64,000 nucleotides of DNA from Trichoplax sp. H2 (taxonomy: Eukaryota; Placozoa; Uniplacotomia; Trichoplacea): contig NOWV01000043.1 in NCBI GenBank assembly GCA_003344405.1, positions 1 through 64,000 of the forward strand, in the 5' to 3' direction. The notes beneath the pieces are model-generated. The model was not told where the DNA came from. It made no database searches and saw nothing but the letters and a program-made list of their open reading frames with translations. Below are positions 1 to 12,909 of the stretch, in pieces; within the stretch, counting starts at the first letter, position 1; each line of letters opens with the position of its first letter. Both the position numbers and the translations under genes were made by a program.

Positions 1-2155
1 GGATAAAGTCGGGCTAATACCGTAAGAAATACCGATAGTCTTAATTCATTTGCAGTTTAGTATACTCGTATGGATAAGAACTATAGTAGAGCCTGTTTTT
101 ATAGACAGAACAAGATGAGATTATTAAGAGCAACTTGGATTTATTTTGGAGCTCAAAAGTAGATGAAAAGTGCTATCTAAGTCTCATTTCATCTCAAGAG
201 TAGAGTAGGATTAACCAAGGCCGCTTGTATTTATTTGAAGCTTAAAAGTGGATAAATGGGGTAGTGAGTCTTGCCACATTTGCCTTCCTAAATATAAATC
301 TCATCGCTTTTCTTGTTGAGATGATATATTTGCAGATCATGTTGGCTCTGTCATCTTCCAATATACTGTAGCATCTTAGCAACTTACAATAGCTCAGCGC
401 AATAATTTTCATAAAGGCGTAAAACAATTCTCGGAAGTATTATTTTAGAGAACTACTCAATCAAGTTGTTCTAGGTGATGACCTAAGTCCAACGCGTAGT
501 TGACATCGCTAAATTATACAACTATATAGGATAAGTGATGGAATCAGAGTTAGCCAATATAAATATACAACGGAACTATGTTGTGAGGTTGATAGATCAA
601 GAATCTTCAAAACTTTAGAAAATTAAGATTTATTGAACAAAACCTCCTTTACGAAGATACAACGTAATTGATTAGCTGAGGACCTCTTTAATAACGAGAA
701 AGAACTATCTTGCTATACTAACTACTCGCTTATATACTTTTCCACGTTTACAGTCTTAGCACCTTACTTACTACACACTTCAGTATTAGCATCTCAAACA
801 CAGGATAGTTTACACCTTTCATGTGAAGCTCTAGTGTGAGCACTGTAGCGCTCCTCTTCAAAAGGATTACAGTTACTAAGCTAGCTATATTTAATACTTA
901 AGCCTCTAACGAGAATATCTATCACATGTTGAACACAACACCTACGGTAGACATTACTAAATATATCATCAACTTAGAATACAATAATACACTGTCTTAC
1001 AGTTGTCTATTCATGTTCAACAACTGCCGCGGTAGATTAAAGAATGATGGAAGAGTACAAATTAATAGCATTGCGTTTTAGATAATACTAGTGCAAACTC
1101 CCGTCGCTTTACTGACGGTTTACGATAATGTGCTCATTTAACAGAGGTTTAGTAACTTTATACCTTATACTGTATAGCAATGAATATCTCCTGCTTGAAC
1201 TTCAATTCTACTCGCGGCAGCATGCTAACATACGCGTATGAATATGATGGTAAATTTAACTAGGCCTTTCCTAGAAAAGTTACACTTTACTCTTTTTTGC
1301 TTCATTGTAGACAAATCAACAGACAAATCCGATAAACAGACTAGCTAGAAGCTGCAGAATGATTGCAATATGTTGTCGTAGCAGGACTACTCGTCATAGA
1401 TTGAATTGTATAAAATACCATATTTCGCTATAAAGAAGGAATTGCGCTGACCATAACGTTACTTTACAATTCTTTTCTATCAAGTACTGTATGTGCTGTA
1501 GATCGTAAGAAATTATCTACTACATCAAATGCAATCTGCGTTTCCTTAATAGCTATTATAATGGCATAAAATTTCATGCAAAGATCCACAGTAATACAAA
1601 TATCAAGCTTTTAGTTACCTTGTTTTTATATGACCATATCGTATCATAGCTATGCGTCAAGTTATAAATTGCACTTTCTTCGATATATGTGGCAAAATAA
1701 CAAATTACAGTACATTATAAAATATGATCTACTCAAATCAATCCTTCGAAATCATCCCCGTTGAGAATATGATATTCTTCTAGACGAATTTAAGCTAACA
1801 CGAAAACTAACACCAAGTAACAAGCACATTTCATTTGTTTAGTCAGATGATAGCTACATATGAAGAACGTAGTATTCTTAATTAACTAAAGTGTTTAAAA
1901 TAATTAATTTTTAAAATACGATATTGATAGGAATGTGCTTAGTAAGCTACATCATACAATTACTGTACAGATGTCTCCTTTCAAGCTTTAAAAGTATTCT
2001 ACAAAAAGTTCTTATTGATGCTTTGATTTGAAGTAATCAAGATTTCCAAGTAGATAGCTTAGCAACTTAGAAATCGTAGTAATATAACTGGTACTACAAA
2101 AGTGGAGAGTGTTAATCATCAAGGACAGGATTGCAAGCAGAAAAATACCATTGAC
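1..2155. other. Gene-free AT-rich stretch at left edge
   Basis: I see no coding exon with recognisable protein similarity here. All open frames are short and lack convincing splice-site context. A degenerate direct repeat of about 85 bp period may be present around 120-260 (two similar stretches containing TTATTT...GAAGCT/GGAGCT and CAAAAGTAGAT/TAAAAGTGGAT). The end next to 2155 is the 3' flank of the desaturase gene on the minus strand. Confidence 0.5.
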
Positions 2156-5100
2156 TTATTGTGTCTTCTTGATATCTTCTTGGCCCAATCGTTTTAAATG
2201 ATTGACATGAGCTCCAATTCCTTCTGTAAATGTGTCCTTGTAATGATAATTGATTCCAAATTCCTTACATGTCTGTTGAACGATAGGAGTTATCTTTGAA
2301 TAGTGATACTGAATAACTCCAGGAAACAAATGATGAGCTGTTTGATGGTTTAGATGTCCTGTAATAAAGTGATAAATAAGTTAGGCATCTATGACCAACT
2401 ATTTTCAAGTAACGAAGTTAAACAGTGTATATATATACAATTACAACCTGTAGCAATATTCCAGATAAAATTAGTTGTTGCATAGTCTTGAGTAGTACGA
2501 CATTGTAATTCCGCCCTAAGAAATATAACAGTGATATGGTGGACTAAGATAACTGGTGCTTATTTAAGCCATTTGACAAGTAGAATGCATCAAAATAGAC
2601 TATTACTATCATGGCTATCATAAATAATACTTTCATGGTAATAATCATAATAAGGGTTACTTTGTAATCTTTAAATTTAGTAATCCTTACCAATCTCCAT
2701 CGATTTTGTTATTCTTATCGGGAGTTGGCCATTCAACCTAATCAAATAAGGGATTTTTCAAGTATTTAAGACAATCGGTAATTATGGTTAACAACGTTTC
2801 TAAATTGAACTTTACACAGTACGATGCTTCTTGAGGTACAGACTAAAGTTGTTGGCTCATACACTCTAGGCAGAATTTTTAATAAAGTAACGATAATTTT
2901 GTAGTAGTAGTTATGCTAACCTCACTAACAACATGGGAAGCCTGGAATGTTAACGCCAACCAGTAGCTTAGAGCACTGTCGCAAACTACATTCATTATGA
3001 TCTAAGCAATGAAATTAGTACCATTAAATCAAACTACTGTGATGACATTGATATCAGATTTGGCATGATTGAATATCTTACAGTGTTGGTTAATGACATG
3101 AAGTATAAAGGAATTACAAAGCGCATAGCGCAAAACGCAATTTTGCCAGTCCAAAAGATAATAAACTGAGACGTAGACATTGGATTTAGCCTAATATGAC
3201 CTATGGTAGTAATTTATTTTAAGATAAGAGTATAGTCAATTTTAATCACTACTTTCAACAAATCAAGTTTCTCCATTAGAACTAACCATTCATTTTGTCG
3301 ACAAAGACAATCGAGATATCTTGTAACCTAGTCTTCACCGCAAGCTAGAATATAAAGATGCGGCTAATTAATTCTCTTAAGTAATCAATATTGTACACCG
3401 AGTAGCAACAACATTGCTATGGTCTTTGTTCTTGGACATACTTACAAATGCATAAAGTACTGGAACGTAGATATGCTGATAGAAATAGCGAGAGACCCAA
3501 CTTTGGGAGGTTTTTATCCGTCTAATATCAGCGGGCTACAAGTATTCAAACGCAATCGTTACTCATTCGTAACTATTAACCATATGTCTAATAAAGTATC
3601 TAAGTTATTACAGTTACGAAGTAGCAATTGGCGCCTAGTATTGCATCATATTTTGATATATTAAGATTAACCTTATCAGAAGTGACTATATCAGGATCAG
3701 CACCATCGATGTTAGTGTAGGGATGATGTCCCATCACGTGCTGCAATATTAAACAAACATTTGGAATAAAGTGATTTATGTTAGCTAATAAAAATGTCAT
3801 ATCATTTATTAATAGCTATATCTTTGATCGCAGTTACAAGTAGAGTATGTCAACTTTTGTCATTCTTTCCAACTAGCTCACCTGATACGTCCAAACAAAT
3901 CCAGAATTTCCATTGTAACAGCTATTCAATAGCTGGTTCAGAATCCACACACGGGGGTTGTTAGTAACTGCAAAGTGGCTAGTAAGGAAATACAAAGTAG
4001 TAACAATTGACTACTAACCGAATGAGGTGAAAATGCTTTAAGGTTAGGAAATTCTATCGTTAATTTAGCAGCAAATACCTCCTTTCAATAGTCATAAATA
4101 CAGCATTAACCGTTACAAGATTTATAAATCGGTCAATTACTGCTTGCAGTCGTAATGACAGTAATACATACTATACATACTGTACATACTGTATACGTTT
4201 CTTGCGTAATTTCAACTCATTCCTACCTTGAATCATGCAAAATCGTTAATTCACTTAATGCACCCCAAAATCCATGAAATGCAGCTAACGGAATCATAAC
4301 CCATAAATTATTAGGGAAAAGTAGTAACTGTAGGATAAAATATCAACATAAGCCTACCGTTAGAACAATAGAGTTATAAGCATACATTCAATGAAAGAAT
4401 TTACAAGGATACGACTGGCTAAGTATCAAGACTTTAAACTTTAACAAAATGTCAATACTGTATCTATACATATTACAGGTCCGTACCATCGCTAAATAAG
4501 AGGAAAAGATCATGGTCAAAACTAGAAAGTAAACCATAAACATAGCGAGGGAATATTTTGGATTCTAAAATTAAAGATAATATAAAATTGAGATCGTTTT
4601 TACAAAATAAAAATATCTTGCATCAACTATCCATGAGTGGACTAGTAAGTAAAATATTGTAAAATATTGTATTTGTGTAAGGAAAACACTATCTGTCTTC
4701 AAAACCTACAATATTGTTGTCCTTAAAATATTTGTTGACCCTCTCTTTGACAGTTCTATTAAATTTGCTATAAGAAAGACAATGAACAAGAGATTGTTAA
4801 TAGTAGAGAATTTCTTGCCATTTTCAAGGCCCTGTTTACGGTAAAACTATCAAGTTAAGCTATAGACATAAGAATGCAGCGTCAGGTAGAAAAAAAGCAA
4901 AGTAAGTTAATAACCAGAGAGAATATACAAACTGGCTATTATACAGGGGTTAACAAATGGTAGACAAATGCAATCACGGCATAATCGGCTAAAGTAAACG
5001 CTGTACCTCGGCTCTGGGAATACAGGCAATTCATTGCTGATGAGATCTCCTACATAAAATTTCTCCAACAGCCTACATTAAGAAATGAATATTTATTTTA

Positions 5101-6665
5101 ATAGTATACATAGAAAGGAATAGCAAACGACATAATGCGTACGTCTTTTACAGTTAAGAAACTTGTTAAAGGGTCTTCCGATAGGATATTCATTGTGAAC
5201 ACTATGAAAACTACTCAACTACTAGTACAATAAATGCGAGCAGGATATGCAATTAACACCCCACAAAACTGGCTAATACATTATATTTAAGCAATACTCA
5301 TAAAAGTTTAGGGTGGCAATTTTTATAATTAAATCATAACATCTTTCTACTATCATCAATTTAAAAAGCATTTACGCGTATGTCATCCTATGCTAACTTT
5401 AAAACTTAGTTTCAATATCATCCTATTAAAACGATTACTGCAATGAACTATAACGGTGAGGAGTCTGACAGACTGTCCACTAGTACAGCACATACGTGTG
5501 ACGACGATCTGGTATTGAATTATACGCGTAGTTGAGATGTTAAAAAAGATGGAACTCGTTAGTTCATAATCTTACTTGTATGTGCTTGATGAATGATAAC
5601 TTTCAAATAGCTGAGTGCAATCACGCCCAGCGCCAAAGAGAATTTGCTCCATACCACCAGGATGACGATTAGCAAATTCATGAACGTCATAAACCTAACA
5701 TACCAATTAGGAGAAAAGTTATCGCCTTATAACATGACTTGTCTTGGCTAAAAGCATGATTCTACGTATTCAATACTATGGTGATACAGCGGTAACTTTT
5801 CGCAATTATCAGAAGAAATCTAGAGCCATAATATAAAATATAATTGCAAGTAGTACCAAATGATACTTAGAATCAAGTAGTTAAAGTATCTTTTACAGTA
5901 TGTATACATTACTAATAAGATTTCTACTTGTTCTACATCAAGGAAATCTATTTGTCTATTGGAGATCAAACTAAGGTCAATTTTCCTTTCGTCAAGTTGT
6001 GCTTAAATACTGTACTCTTACGCCCGATTAATAGGCTACCCTTTACAATTTGGCCAATCATTTATTGATGCACTACAATGTGCAAATAGAGCTTACGTAA
6101 TAAGTATAACTGAAAAACGAGAGGAAAGGCTGAAAGGGTACCTTTTGCTGTTAAGTTATTCAATTCTGCATATAATTTAATATATATTCAAAAAAATTTT
6201 ACTCAGACAATGAGGGCCATGACTTTTATTCTGTAAGGGTTTGAAATAACTTTGGAAAACTTTCCATACCGTTCAATAAATATAAATATAGTGAAAAACA
6301 GAAGGAGATCGGTTCGTTATACTGTAGGCCATCTGCAGAGGATGTTACACTAGATTGTACGGGTACGTCATGTGTTTATGTCGCTGAAAAATTAGCGTTG
6401 ATTTTCACAGCTTATACGTTCGTATGTTGATTAATATTATTAATAGACGCTTAGAACAAATTGACAGAGTAGCTAGATTGACTCGTAATACATACATGGA
6501 CGATTGATGATGTTTAGTTCTTACCTTGCCTCGGATGGCTATATGAGCATTTTGATGAGTGTTTAACTTTGCCAATTCTTGCCAGGTAAATTTATTGGCC
6601 TTACGTCCGTTCGATACCTTGGCAAAATCATTAGCACAGCCTTTGCCATCAGTTTGGCACACCAT
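2156..6665 (-). CDS. Cytochrome b5-fusion front-end fatty acid desaturase (delta-5 type)
   Basis: A membrane enzyme, probably of the endoplasmic reticulum, that puts a cis double bond on the carboxyl side of an existing one in polyunsaturated acyl chains, using its own cytochrome b5 domain as electron donor. Fifteen exons (high to low): 6665-6525, 5694-5576, 5072-5007, 4767-4710, 4564-4487, 4327-4227, 3978-3882, 3740-3672, 3535-3446, 3344-3287, 3200-3082, 3001-2921, 2737-2691, 2515-2448, 2358-2156. They sum to 1395 nt, 464 residues, with all phases matching. Exons 1-2 give the b5 domain with the haem motif HPGG. Exon 5 is a hydrophobic helix. The three histidine boxes are visible: HDSSH across the exon 6/7 junction, HVMGHH in exon 8 and QTAHH in exon 15 (the glutamine is the front-end signature). 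The text around box 2 ([17 protein letters not shown]) resembles fungal and protist delta-5 desaturases more than vertebrate FADS proteins. Delta-5 versus delta-6 specificity cannot be fixed from sequence alone. Confidence 0.9.
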
Positions 6666-7144
6666 TTTCTTTGATTTTCGAGCAGTTGTCTACGTCAGCA
6701 GAGATTCTATCGATGCATAGAAATAGGTAATCGATATTGAGGATACGAAAATACAGTTATTGTAGATTTTTAGGATAATTTAATAAATAGCGCCGTTGAA
6801 TACTACAGTAACACAATATCAATGATTGTATGTTCACACAGCGAGCGTTGATTTCTTCAATTTCGGACGATTGAAGAGTTTATTGGCTTTTTATTCATGT
6901 CGTCGTTGCAGCTCATTCACAAGGCGTAAAATAATTACTTCATCAGATAGCAATCAGTACTGGATACTTTGAATACTTTACTATGTATGACTTTGTTCAA
7001 CAAAGATACGAAGCTGTTCTTACCTGTACTACAGCAATCATATCATAAGAGCAAGGAATAAATCAACTTTACACAATAAGGTCAGGAATTTGGAAGAGTA
7101 ACTCTCTTTTTTAATAGTTGATGATAAAGTGTACACTAGACCAT

Positions 7145-7220
7145 CCCAGCTAGCAAAAACCTGCTACTGTAGAGCAGTTTTAACGATGTACAGTATAGTA
7201 GCAGGTTTTTGCTAGCTGGG
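7145..7220. repeat. Perfect 24-bp inverted repeat (hairpin)
   Basis: The arms at 7145-7168 and 7197-7220 are exact reverse complements (left arm begins CCCAGCTAGCAAAAACC), separated by 28 bases that include a TGTACAG core. It lies upstream of the desaturase gene. It could be the terminal inverted repeats of a very short non-autonomous element or a hairpin in a transcript. No target-site duplication is obvious. Confidence 0.85.
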
Positions 7221-7246
7221 GTTGCCTACTGTGCACTAGTCTAAAA

Positions 7247-7570
7247 GTCAACACTAAGAAGGGCTAACAAGAACTTTAGAGATGGAACACCAAAATCATA
7301 CCTGTGTTCTCAAGTCGTTTTGAGGTCAGCACTAAGAAGGGCTAACATGAACTGTGGAGATTGAACATTCAAAGTTATGCCTAAATATGACTATGAATAC
7401 TATCCATGACATTGTTGAAGACAGATAGGAAGAACTTTGTCTACCTGTCTAGTGCGATATTACAATCAGGAAGAGAAGAAATTGTTGGAGAATGACACAA
7501 GTACTCGTCTACCCATGCCGTTATTTTTAGCACTAACAAGGGTTAACATGAACGTTGCAACACCAGATCA
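7247..7570. repeat. Degenerate direct repeats, about 75-bp period
   Basis: Near 7248, 7324 and 7530 the phrase GTCARCACTAAGAAGGGCTAAC (or a close variant) recurs, followed by AA/TGAAC and then GGAACAC/TTGAACA. The first two copies are about 76 bp apart, and the third is more diverged and more distant. No coding sense was found. Confidence 0.6.
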
Positions 7571-7899
7571 TACTACGACAGTAAAGCTGGGGAAAATTTC
7601 ATCATGAATGATGATGCTGCAAAAGCTTTGCTACTACTTTATTGATTAGCGGCTATTTCAATTCTGGCATGGAAAATAAGGACTAGAAAATTGCCATCCA
7701 TGACATCAGTAGAGAAAGCATGTGAATCGGTTGTTTAGCTTAATTAACTGAGCGAGCGCTTTTGCGAAACAAAGTGGTCACTGTTGTATTTCCTCCATCG
7801 CCATTCAAAAAATGATCTAATCTCATGGAATAGACCATTTTATACATGATTCTTCCGATGGAAGGGGTAAAAATCATGCAAAATCATTACTTTATTGCT

Positions 7900-8410
7900 A
7901 TTCTTACCACTTTTGCACCAAGAAATTGTTGCCGGTCCGGATTTCCACACTGACTACCGTTGTTTGTTGAGAGCCGGAAGACAGTAGTTTGCCGATCTAC
8001 TGACAAGTGTCACTCGTTGGAGGCGTTGAAGCGCTGCTGGACGTCAACCAGTGGCTGACGTCAGACGGCCAATCCTATCATAGTGAGTCGTATACTTTAT
8101 GCAGCCGTTGACAACACTAGGGTCAAGCGTCAAAACTGCTAGGCAAGATGTTTGGGTAAGGGCTGTCACAATTGCAGTCAAAACAAGCATTTCGACAGTA
8201 TCACATCCGTTACCTTTCGTTCACTACTATGCAGTAGAAGTGCACCGAAGCGACCGGTGACTGTACTCGCAGTCAGTCAACCGTACGCCAGTCGTGTCGA
8301 GTGTCATGTACGTCATCCAATGGAAATCACGCGATTCTATGATTGGTTCGTTCATTACCGTAATAACCGTAATTAACTGCTATTACACTGTACACTGTAC
8401 ACTGTACAGC
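7900..8410. promoter_or_regulatory. GC-raised, TGACG-rich island upstream of the desaturase
   Basis: This stretch stands out against the AT-rich background. It is dense in GTCA/TGAC/CGTTG words, contains a complete TGACGTCA palindrome at 8056-8063 followed closely by a CCAAT box (GCCAATC), and ends in a run of ACTGTACACTGTACAC just before 8410. It lies about 1.3 kb upstream of the desaturase start codon, so it could be a distal promoter or enhancer. The open frame at 8152-8376 shows no family resemblance and I treat it as chance. Regulatory function is inference. Confidence 0.4.
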
Positions 8411-10081
8411 ACCGAGTAATAAAACTGTTATAAACCAGCAACAGTGATAACCATGGAATACTAGAAGGAAACCTACCGGGATTTCTTCCAGCAGTCCTTG
8501 CTTATAGCAAATTGAACACTCAGAGACTTTTCGTTGCAGTTAAAACAGGGAATTTTCGATTTTAGGTCAAAATTGAGTAAAAAAGAATCGAAAAGTCCCT
8601 AGCTAAAAGATACTGTGCAATGTACATCTGTTTGCCACCTTTATGTACACTCAATAGTATCAGCTGACTTGGATATAAGCTGCCAAGTGATCGTGATTCC
8701 TTACACGCTGTTATATGACTTTATGTCTGTACACTTGTTTCGTCACTTTAAGGCATCTGGCTGAATACACGGTGATATTTTCACGTACAAACGCTCTAAC
8801 AATCCTATACCAATGTGCATCATGGATCAGTTTCTATTTCGAAACTTTTACAATATTACGCTGTTCTGCACATAACAATTTTGCAATACAATTACAAATG
8901 CTGTTGGGACGCGTTTAATCATAGCAATCAGTTGACAAGTCCTATCTGGTAAAGGTGTAGTCCATGGTTTCGTTCAACGTTGATAAGTCATAATATAACT
9001 TAAAAGGTATAAGTACAGCTGGTACAGTAGAGCACGCGAAGTACTGTATAACAAGCAAGGATCGACTAGTAATGAATGAATGAATATTGGAATATTGGTA
9101 CTATATACTGTAGGCAGAGGCTTTCTTAACCTCGTATTGATCGCTACACTAAAGAACTATATGTACTGTATAGAGTCACTATGCCACTATATAGTACTGT
9201 ACAGTGTGTATGGAAAGTCGTTTGATATTTAAAGTGCTATTTAGAGGAAATACGTTGGTAAATGCCAAATATTTTTGGTGTATTAATGTTACGGAATAAT
9301 TTGGAAAATTTTCGAATAAATTGAGCTACAAATAACCAAGTATACAGTAGTACAATGTACATTGTACAGTCAGGTTCTGTCTTCTAAAAGGGACGTTGAC
9401 ATACAGAGACAGACAGTGACATGGATGGAAGTATTGCATTGCAATCTGCTGTTCTAGAGAAATACAATCGCCTTCAAATTGAACAAATCAATCTCTAATT
9501 CGTCTAACATTTGTTTGTCTTTAATCAATTTAGATTGAAAGAACGTCATGTCACTAATATACAACGAGGAGTATTTACAAATTTAAATTTACCTATGTAC
9601 TTTGGTAGTGATGTAAGAAAGCAATGTACAACTTCAAAATTCTTCCACAAATCCAAAGGACCCGTTTCTATTGACTGATACCTCAGTTAAGCACAGTATA
9701 ATATTGTTATCCTGTTAAAACACGTTAAAGACAGAAACTCACTTGTTAAAGATATGTATTTTAAAAATTTTATAACATAATATGATACAGAACAGACACC
9801 TATCGATATTGTATATATAACATATATATACCACATACAATTACACCACAATGAACGCATACGATGAATACGGTATAATTTTAAAGCGTCCTTGTGAACT
9901 CAATTTACTACTTGCTTCACAAACAAAACTCAGATATTGTAGAAAAAATATCTATATTATAATCTTCGGTAAGGTTGATAAATAGTTCTTTCTTCACTAA
10001 TTGTATGATTTCATAAAAGATCCTGAGCGCAATCATCGTTTATGCAGGTAAACATTACGTTAATACGCCATCTTTGACGCA
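8411..10081. other. Intergenic, nothing recognised
   Basis: AT-rich sequence without a supported gene. It holds scattered GTAC palindromes (for example around 9190-9210 and 9350-9370) and a TA-rich tract near 9810-9830. The right end is the 3' flank of MGAT4C-like gene 1. Confidence 0.45.
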
Positions 10082-12909
10082 CTAATGGTTGTTAGTACGT
10101 GGAAAATGCTTCCAGACTGCAATTTCACGAATAATAACCCAGTTTCGTTGACTTTTATTGACGTAAATTCGTAAGCATTTAATCTTGACTTTAACATGCT
10201 CCCGTAATAAATTGTACTTTACATCCATCAAGCCATGCTTATCAAATTTTCCAATAGTAATCCAGTTCGTGCATGTTTTTAGCTTATCATTACGCGAATG
10301 GCTAACTTGAACTGAAGCATCACCAAAGATATCATTTGGGCGAGATGGATCACCAGTTGCAATGACAACCCGTGTTAAATTAATTGCAGCATCGAAATAG
10401 ATCACCATATTGTGACCGGCCTGGGGTTTCTTACACCAGAAAAATGCAGGCTTAGCATCATATGGCTGTTTTGGTTCTCCTCCTCCGTATGAGAAAAAAG
10501 TGGATGTTATCTTTGCAGGTGGATTATCACCATGGTAAATCCGCTTGCTAGTGAAGGATATCTCACGTAATGGTTGCAACTTCCCTTTTAATGATGATTC
10601 CATTCCAATATGCTGGAATAAAGCAGGCAAACGAAGTAGTGGCTTAGGCAACATTCGTAAAATACTGTAATAACCTATTAAATAATCAATAGGTTGCTCG
10701 TCGTAAAACATTTTAAAGAATGCAGCTAATTTAAGTAAATGATCATCCCTATAGAGCTTGCCGATAAAGCCTAATTTAGCGAAATGGATAGAGCTCCATG
10801 GTTTTACTTGATTATTGATGTAACCACGAATGGTTGTAACGAAACCTTCTGAGGATAAGACATCATCCTCAAGTTGTAAATAGTATTTCGATAAACCGGA
10901 GCAATACTCAAATAAGAAGGCATAGTCAATGCATTGCTTAGAGCGCCATCGCACTCGTTCAGCTGAATCGCCGTAGTTTCGTTTCAAGTTATCGAGAGGA
11001 GGATAATATGATGCAGGGGCTTGAATAATTTGTATCAGCCCATTCTTCATAAATGATTTATATCGAGTTGTTAAACGCTTTCTTGTAATATCTTTAATTT
11101 TATGATCTAAGTCCGCTAGAAAGATTACAATTACAATTGATTTCTTTTCATCAGCATTAGTATTATTGATGATGGACAGTATAGTCTTATCTAAATAGTT
11201 GGCCTTCGGTCTGGTGACAGTAGGAATTCCAATGGTTAAAAACCCTATTAATATAGTTCAAAATATAATCAGCTCAATGTAGTCAATATCAACTCTAAAG
11301 GATAATGCTATTATGACCAAGATGTTACTGACAACTGCTGTATCTACTGCATTCATGCGCTCGCAATGTTACGTGGTGTTTGGTGTGTCGTATTTTACAA
11401 AGCATAGCGTTTATAAGATACTTTGTTGAGTAAATAGTTCTTCATTCATCATTGAATAAGACGTAAAAAATTTGGAAATCTTGGGATCTGTCAGTACATG
11501 AATTGATAATTATCTTGTAACAAGTTTACATACTGTTATATCGATGGCTGTATACGTTGACACTGCTCCGACGCGATATGAACCCAAAATAAAATAAACT
11601 ATCATCATCGCATACCACTACACTCTAATTTCTGCACTAACCTTTTTCGGTTCGAAAATGACCTGCAACTAGTGATCTCTCTTTGTCCATATCAGATGCA
11701 CAGGAATGAATTTTTGAATCACTGGCAGCGTTGATGCCTTCTAGATAAGACAGCGTAAAGAAAATTAATTATAATTATTCAAATAATAGGAAACAGTCTC
11801 ACAAATGGTATTTTTATTTTACATTAAACGCGTTTCAAGCCAAGTTGTTTATATTTTGGTGTTGTAATCATTGCACTACGAAAACTCTGTATATTGGAGT
11901 AAAAAATATCATACTACAATTGTCGCTGGAAAGTAATGAAGAACTGCTAATTACAATGCTGCGCCAGCTATTTATAGAAAAAAGGATTAACTGTTTCATA
12001 TCCTTTGGAAAGCCTGAGCTGAACACTACTATATCTGTAGATCTAATTGAGCATAAGCTTAATTTTGATAACATTGCTTCTATTTTGGAGGCCAACTGCG
12101 ACAATAGAATACAAAAATGGACTAGTTGTATTTACTGAAATTTAGAATTATTGATTTTGCTGGATCTCGAAGTCGATTTTCATGATAGTTGAGACAGTAG
12201 CGGTATCACAACTTTGGTATACTCATGCTTCGGTTTCATAAATTTCTAGCGTATTTGTAACACGAAGAGCTTGCTATGAGTATATTCTACAATATCTTAA
12301 GGGTAGCACTGGTGTGCATGTGTATTGAATGGGGTTTTGTATCCCCTTAGATTTGCAATCTACTTACTCGAAATTTGAGTTACTAAAACTGAGCAAGTCT
12401 CTAATTCTACACATTACTACTATAATTAGCTAAAAATCATTTCAGCATCTTTCAAAGTTCGCCCAGCACGTTTATTACATGTAATAAATATAGCAGCATC
12501 CATGCACAAATATACGAGAATGCTAAGTAAAACCGGTTCCCTGCATTTCTATTTTGCAACTTAGAATGTCAACTGCAAGTGATAGTAACTGAATCATCCC
12601 ATTTTCATATAGCATTACAAGTATAGCAATCTCGAATTATTATCATTCAAAGTTGCAATGCAATACAGGGGATTTTGTTGCTAAATTACTGTTTATGCCC
12701 AATGTTTTTATAAAGTCATGGATTTAAACCCGGAGACTTATTACTACTACCCAGCATCTAAATATTCAAGCACAATTTCTAAATAGTGTTATAATACCTG
12801 TCAATTCTCTGGAATGGTTGTCTTGGAGATTGACGATTAAAACAGCAACGTTGATAATGATGGCAATGATACATGCCCCAGTATATAATAATGTTACTTT
12901 AATTTTCAT
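10082..12909 (-). CDS. MGAT4C-like N-acetylglucosaminyltransferase, gene 1
   Basis: A type II Golgi membrane glycosyltransferase of the MGAT4 family, expected to transfer GlcNAc from UDP-GlcNAc to N-glycan mannose. Exon 1 (12909-12798) encodes a short cytoplasmic start (MKIKV), a single membrane anchor of about 20 residues and the motif DNHS. Exon 2 (11244-10082) encodes the whole lumenal domain. A phase-1 intron joins them in frame (112 + 1163 = 1275 nt, 424 residues). Family landmarks are LTIGIPTV just after the junction, LKRNYGD, RWRSKQCIDYAFLFEY, the metal/nucleotide motif QLEDDV near residue 163, FQHIG.ESSLKGK, NPPAK and a C-terminal CLRIYV...NWVIIREIAVW. The very short stem and C-terminal module resemble vertebrate MGAT4C more than MGAT4A/B. 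It is paralogous to the gene at 21962-25707. Exact acceptor specificity is unknown. Confidence 0.88.
11845..12138 (+). other. Unassigned 97-residue open frame inside an intron
   Basis: This open frame lies on the plus strand inside the intron of MGAT4C-like gene 1, which runs on the minus strand. Its predicted product has no family I recognise. The C-terminal two thirds are rich in L, I, E and K and look more protein-like than most chance frames here. No flanking exon was found, and the opposite strand is also open for 78 codons, so it may be chance or a remnant of an ARM/LRR-like exon. Confidence 0.2.

Noticed and set aside
11868-12104. Minus-strand frame as a stem exon of MGAT4C-like gene 1
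   Set aside because: It does not fit the phase-1 junction without creating a stop, and the two-exon model already matches the paralogue exactly.
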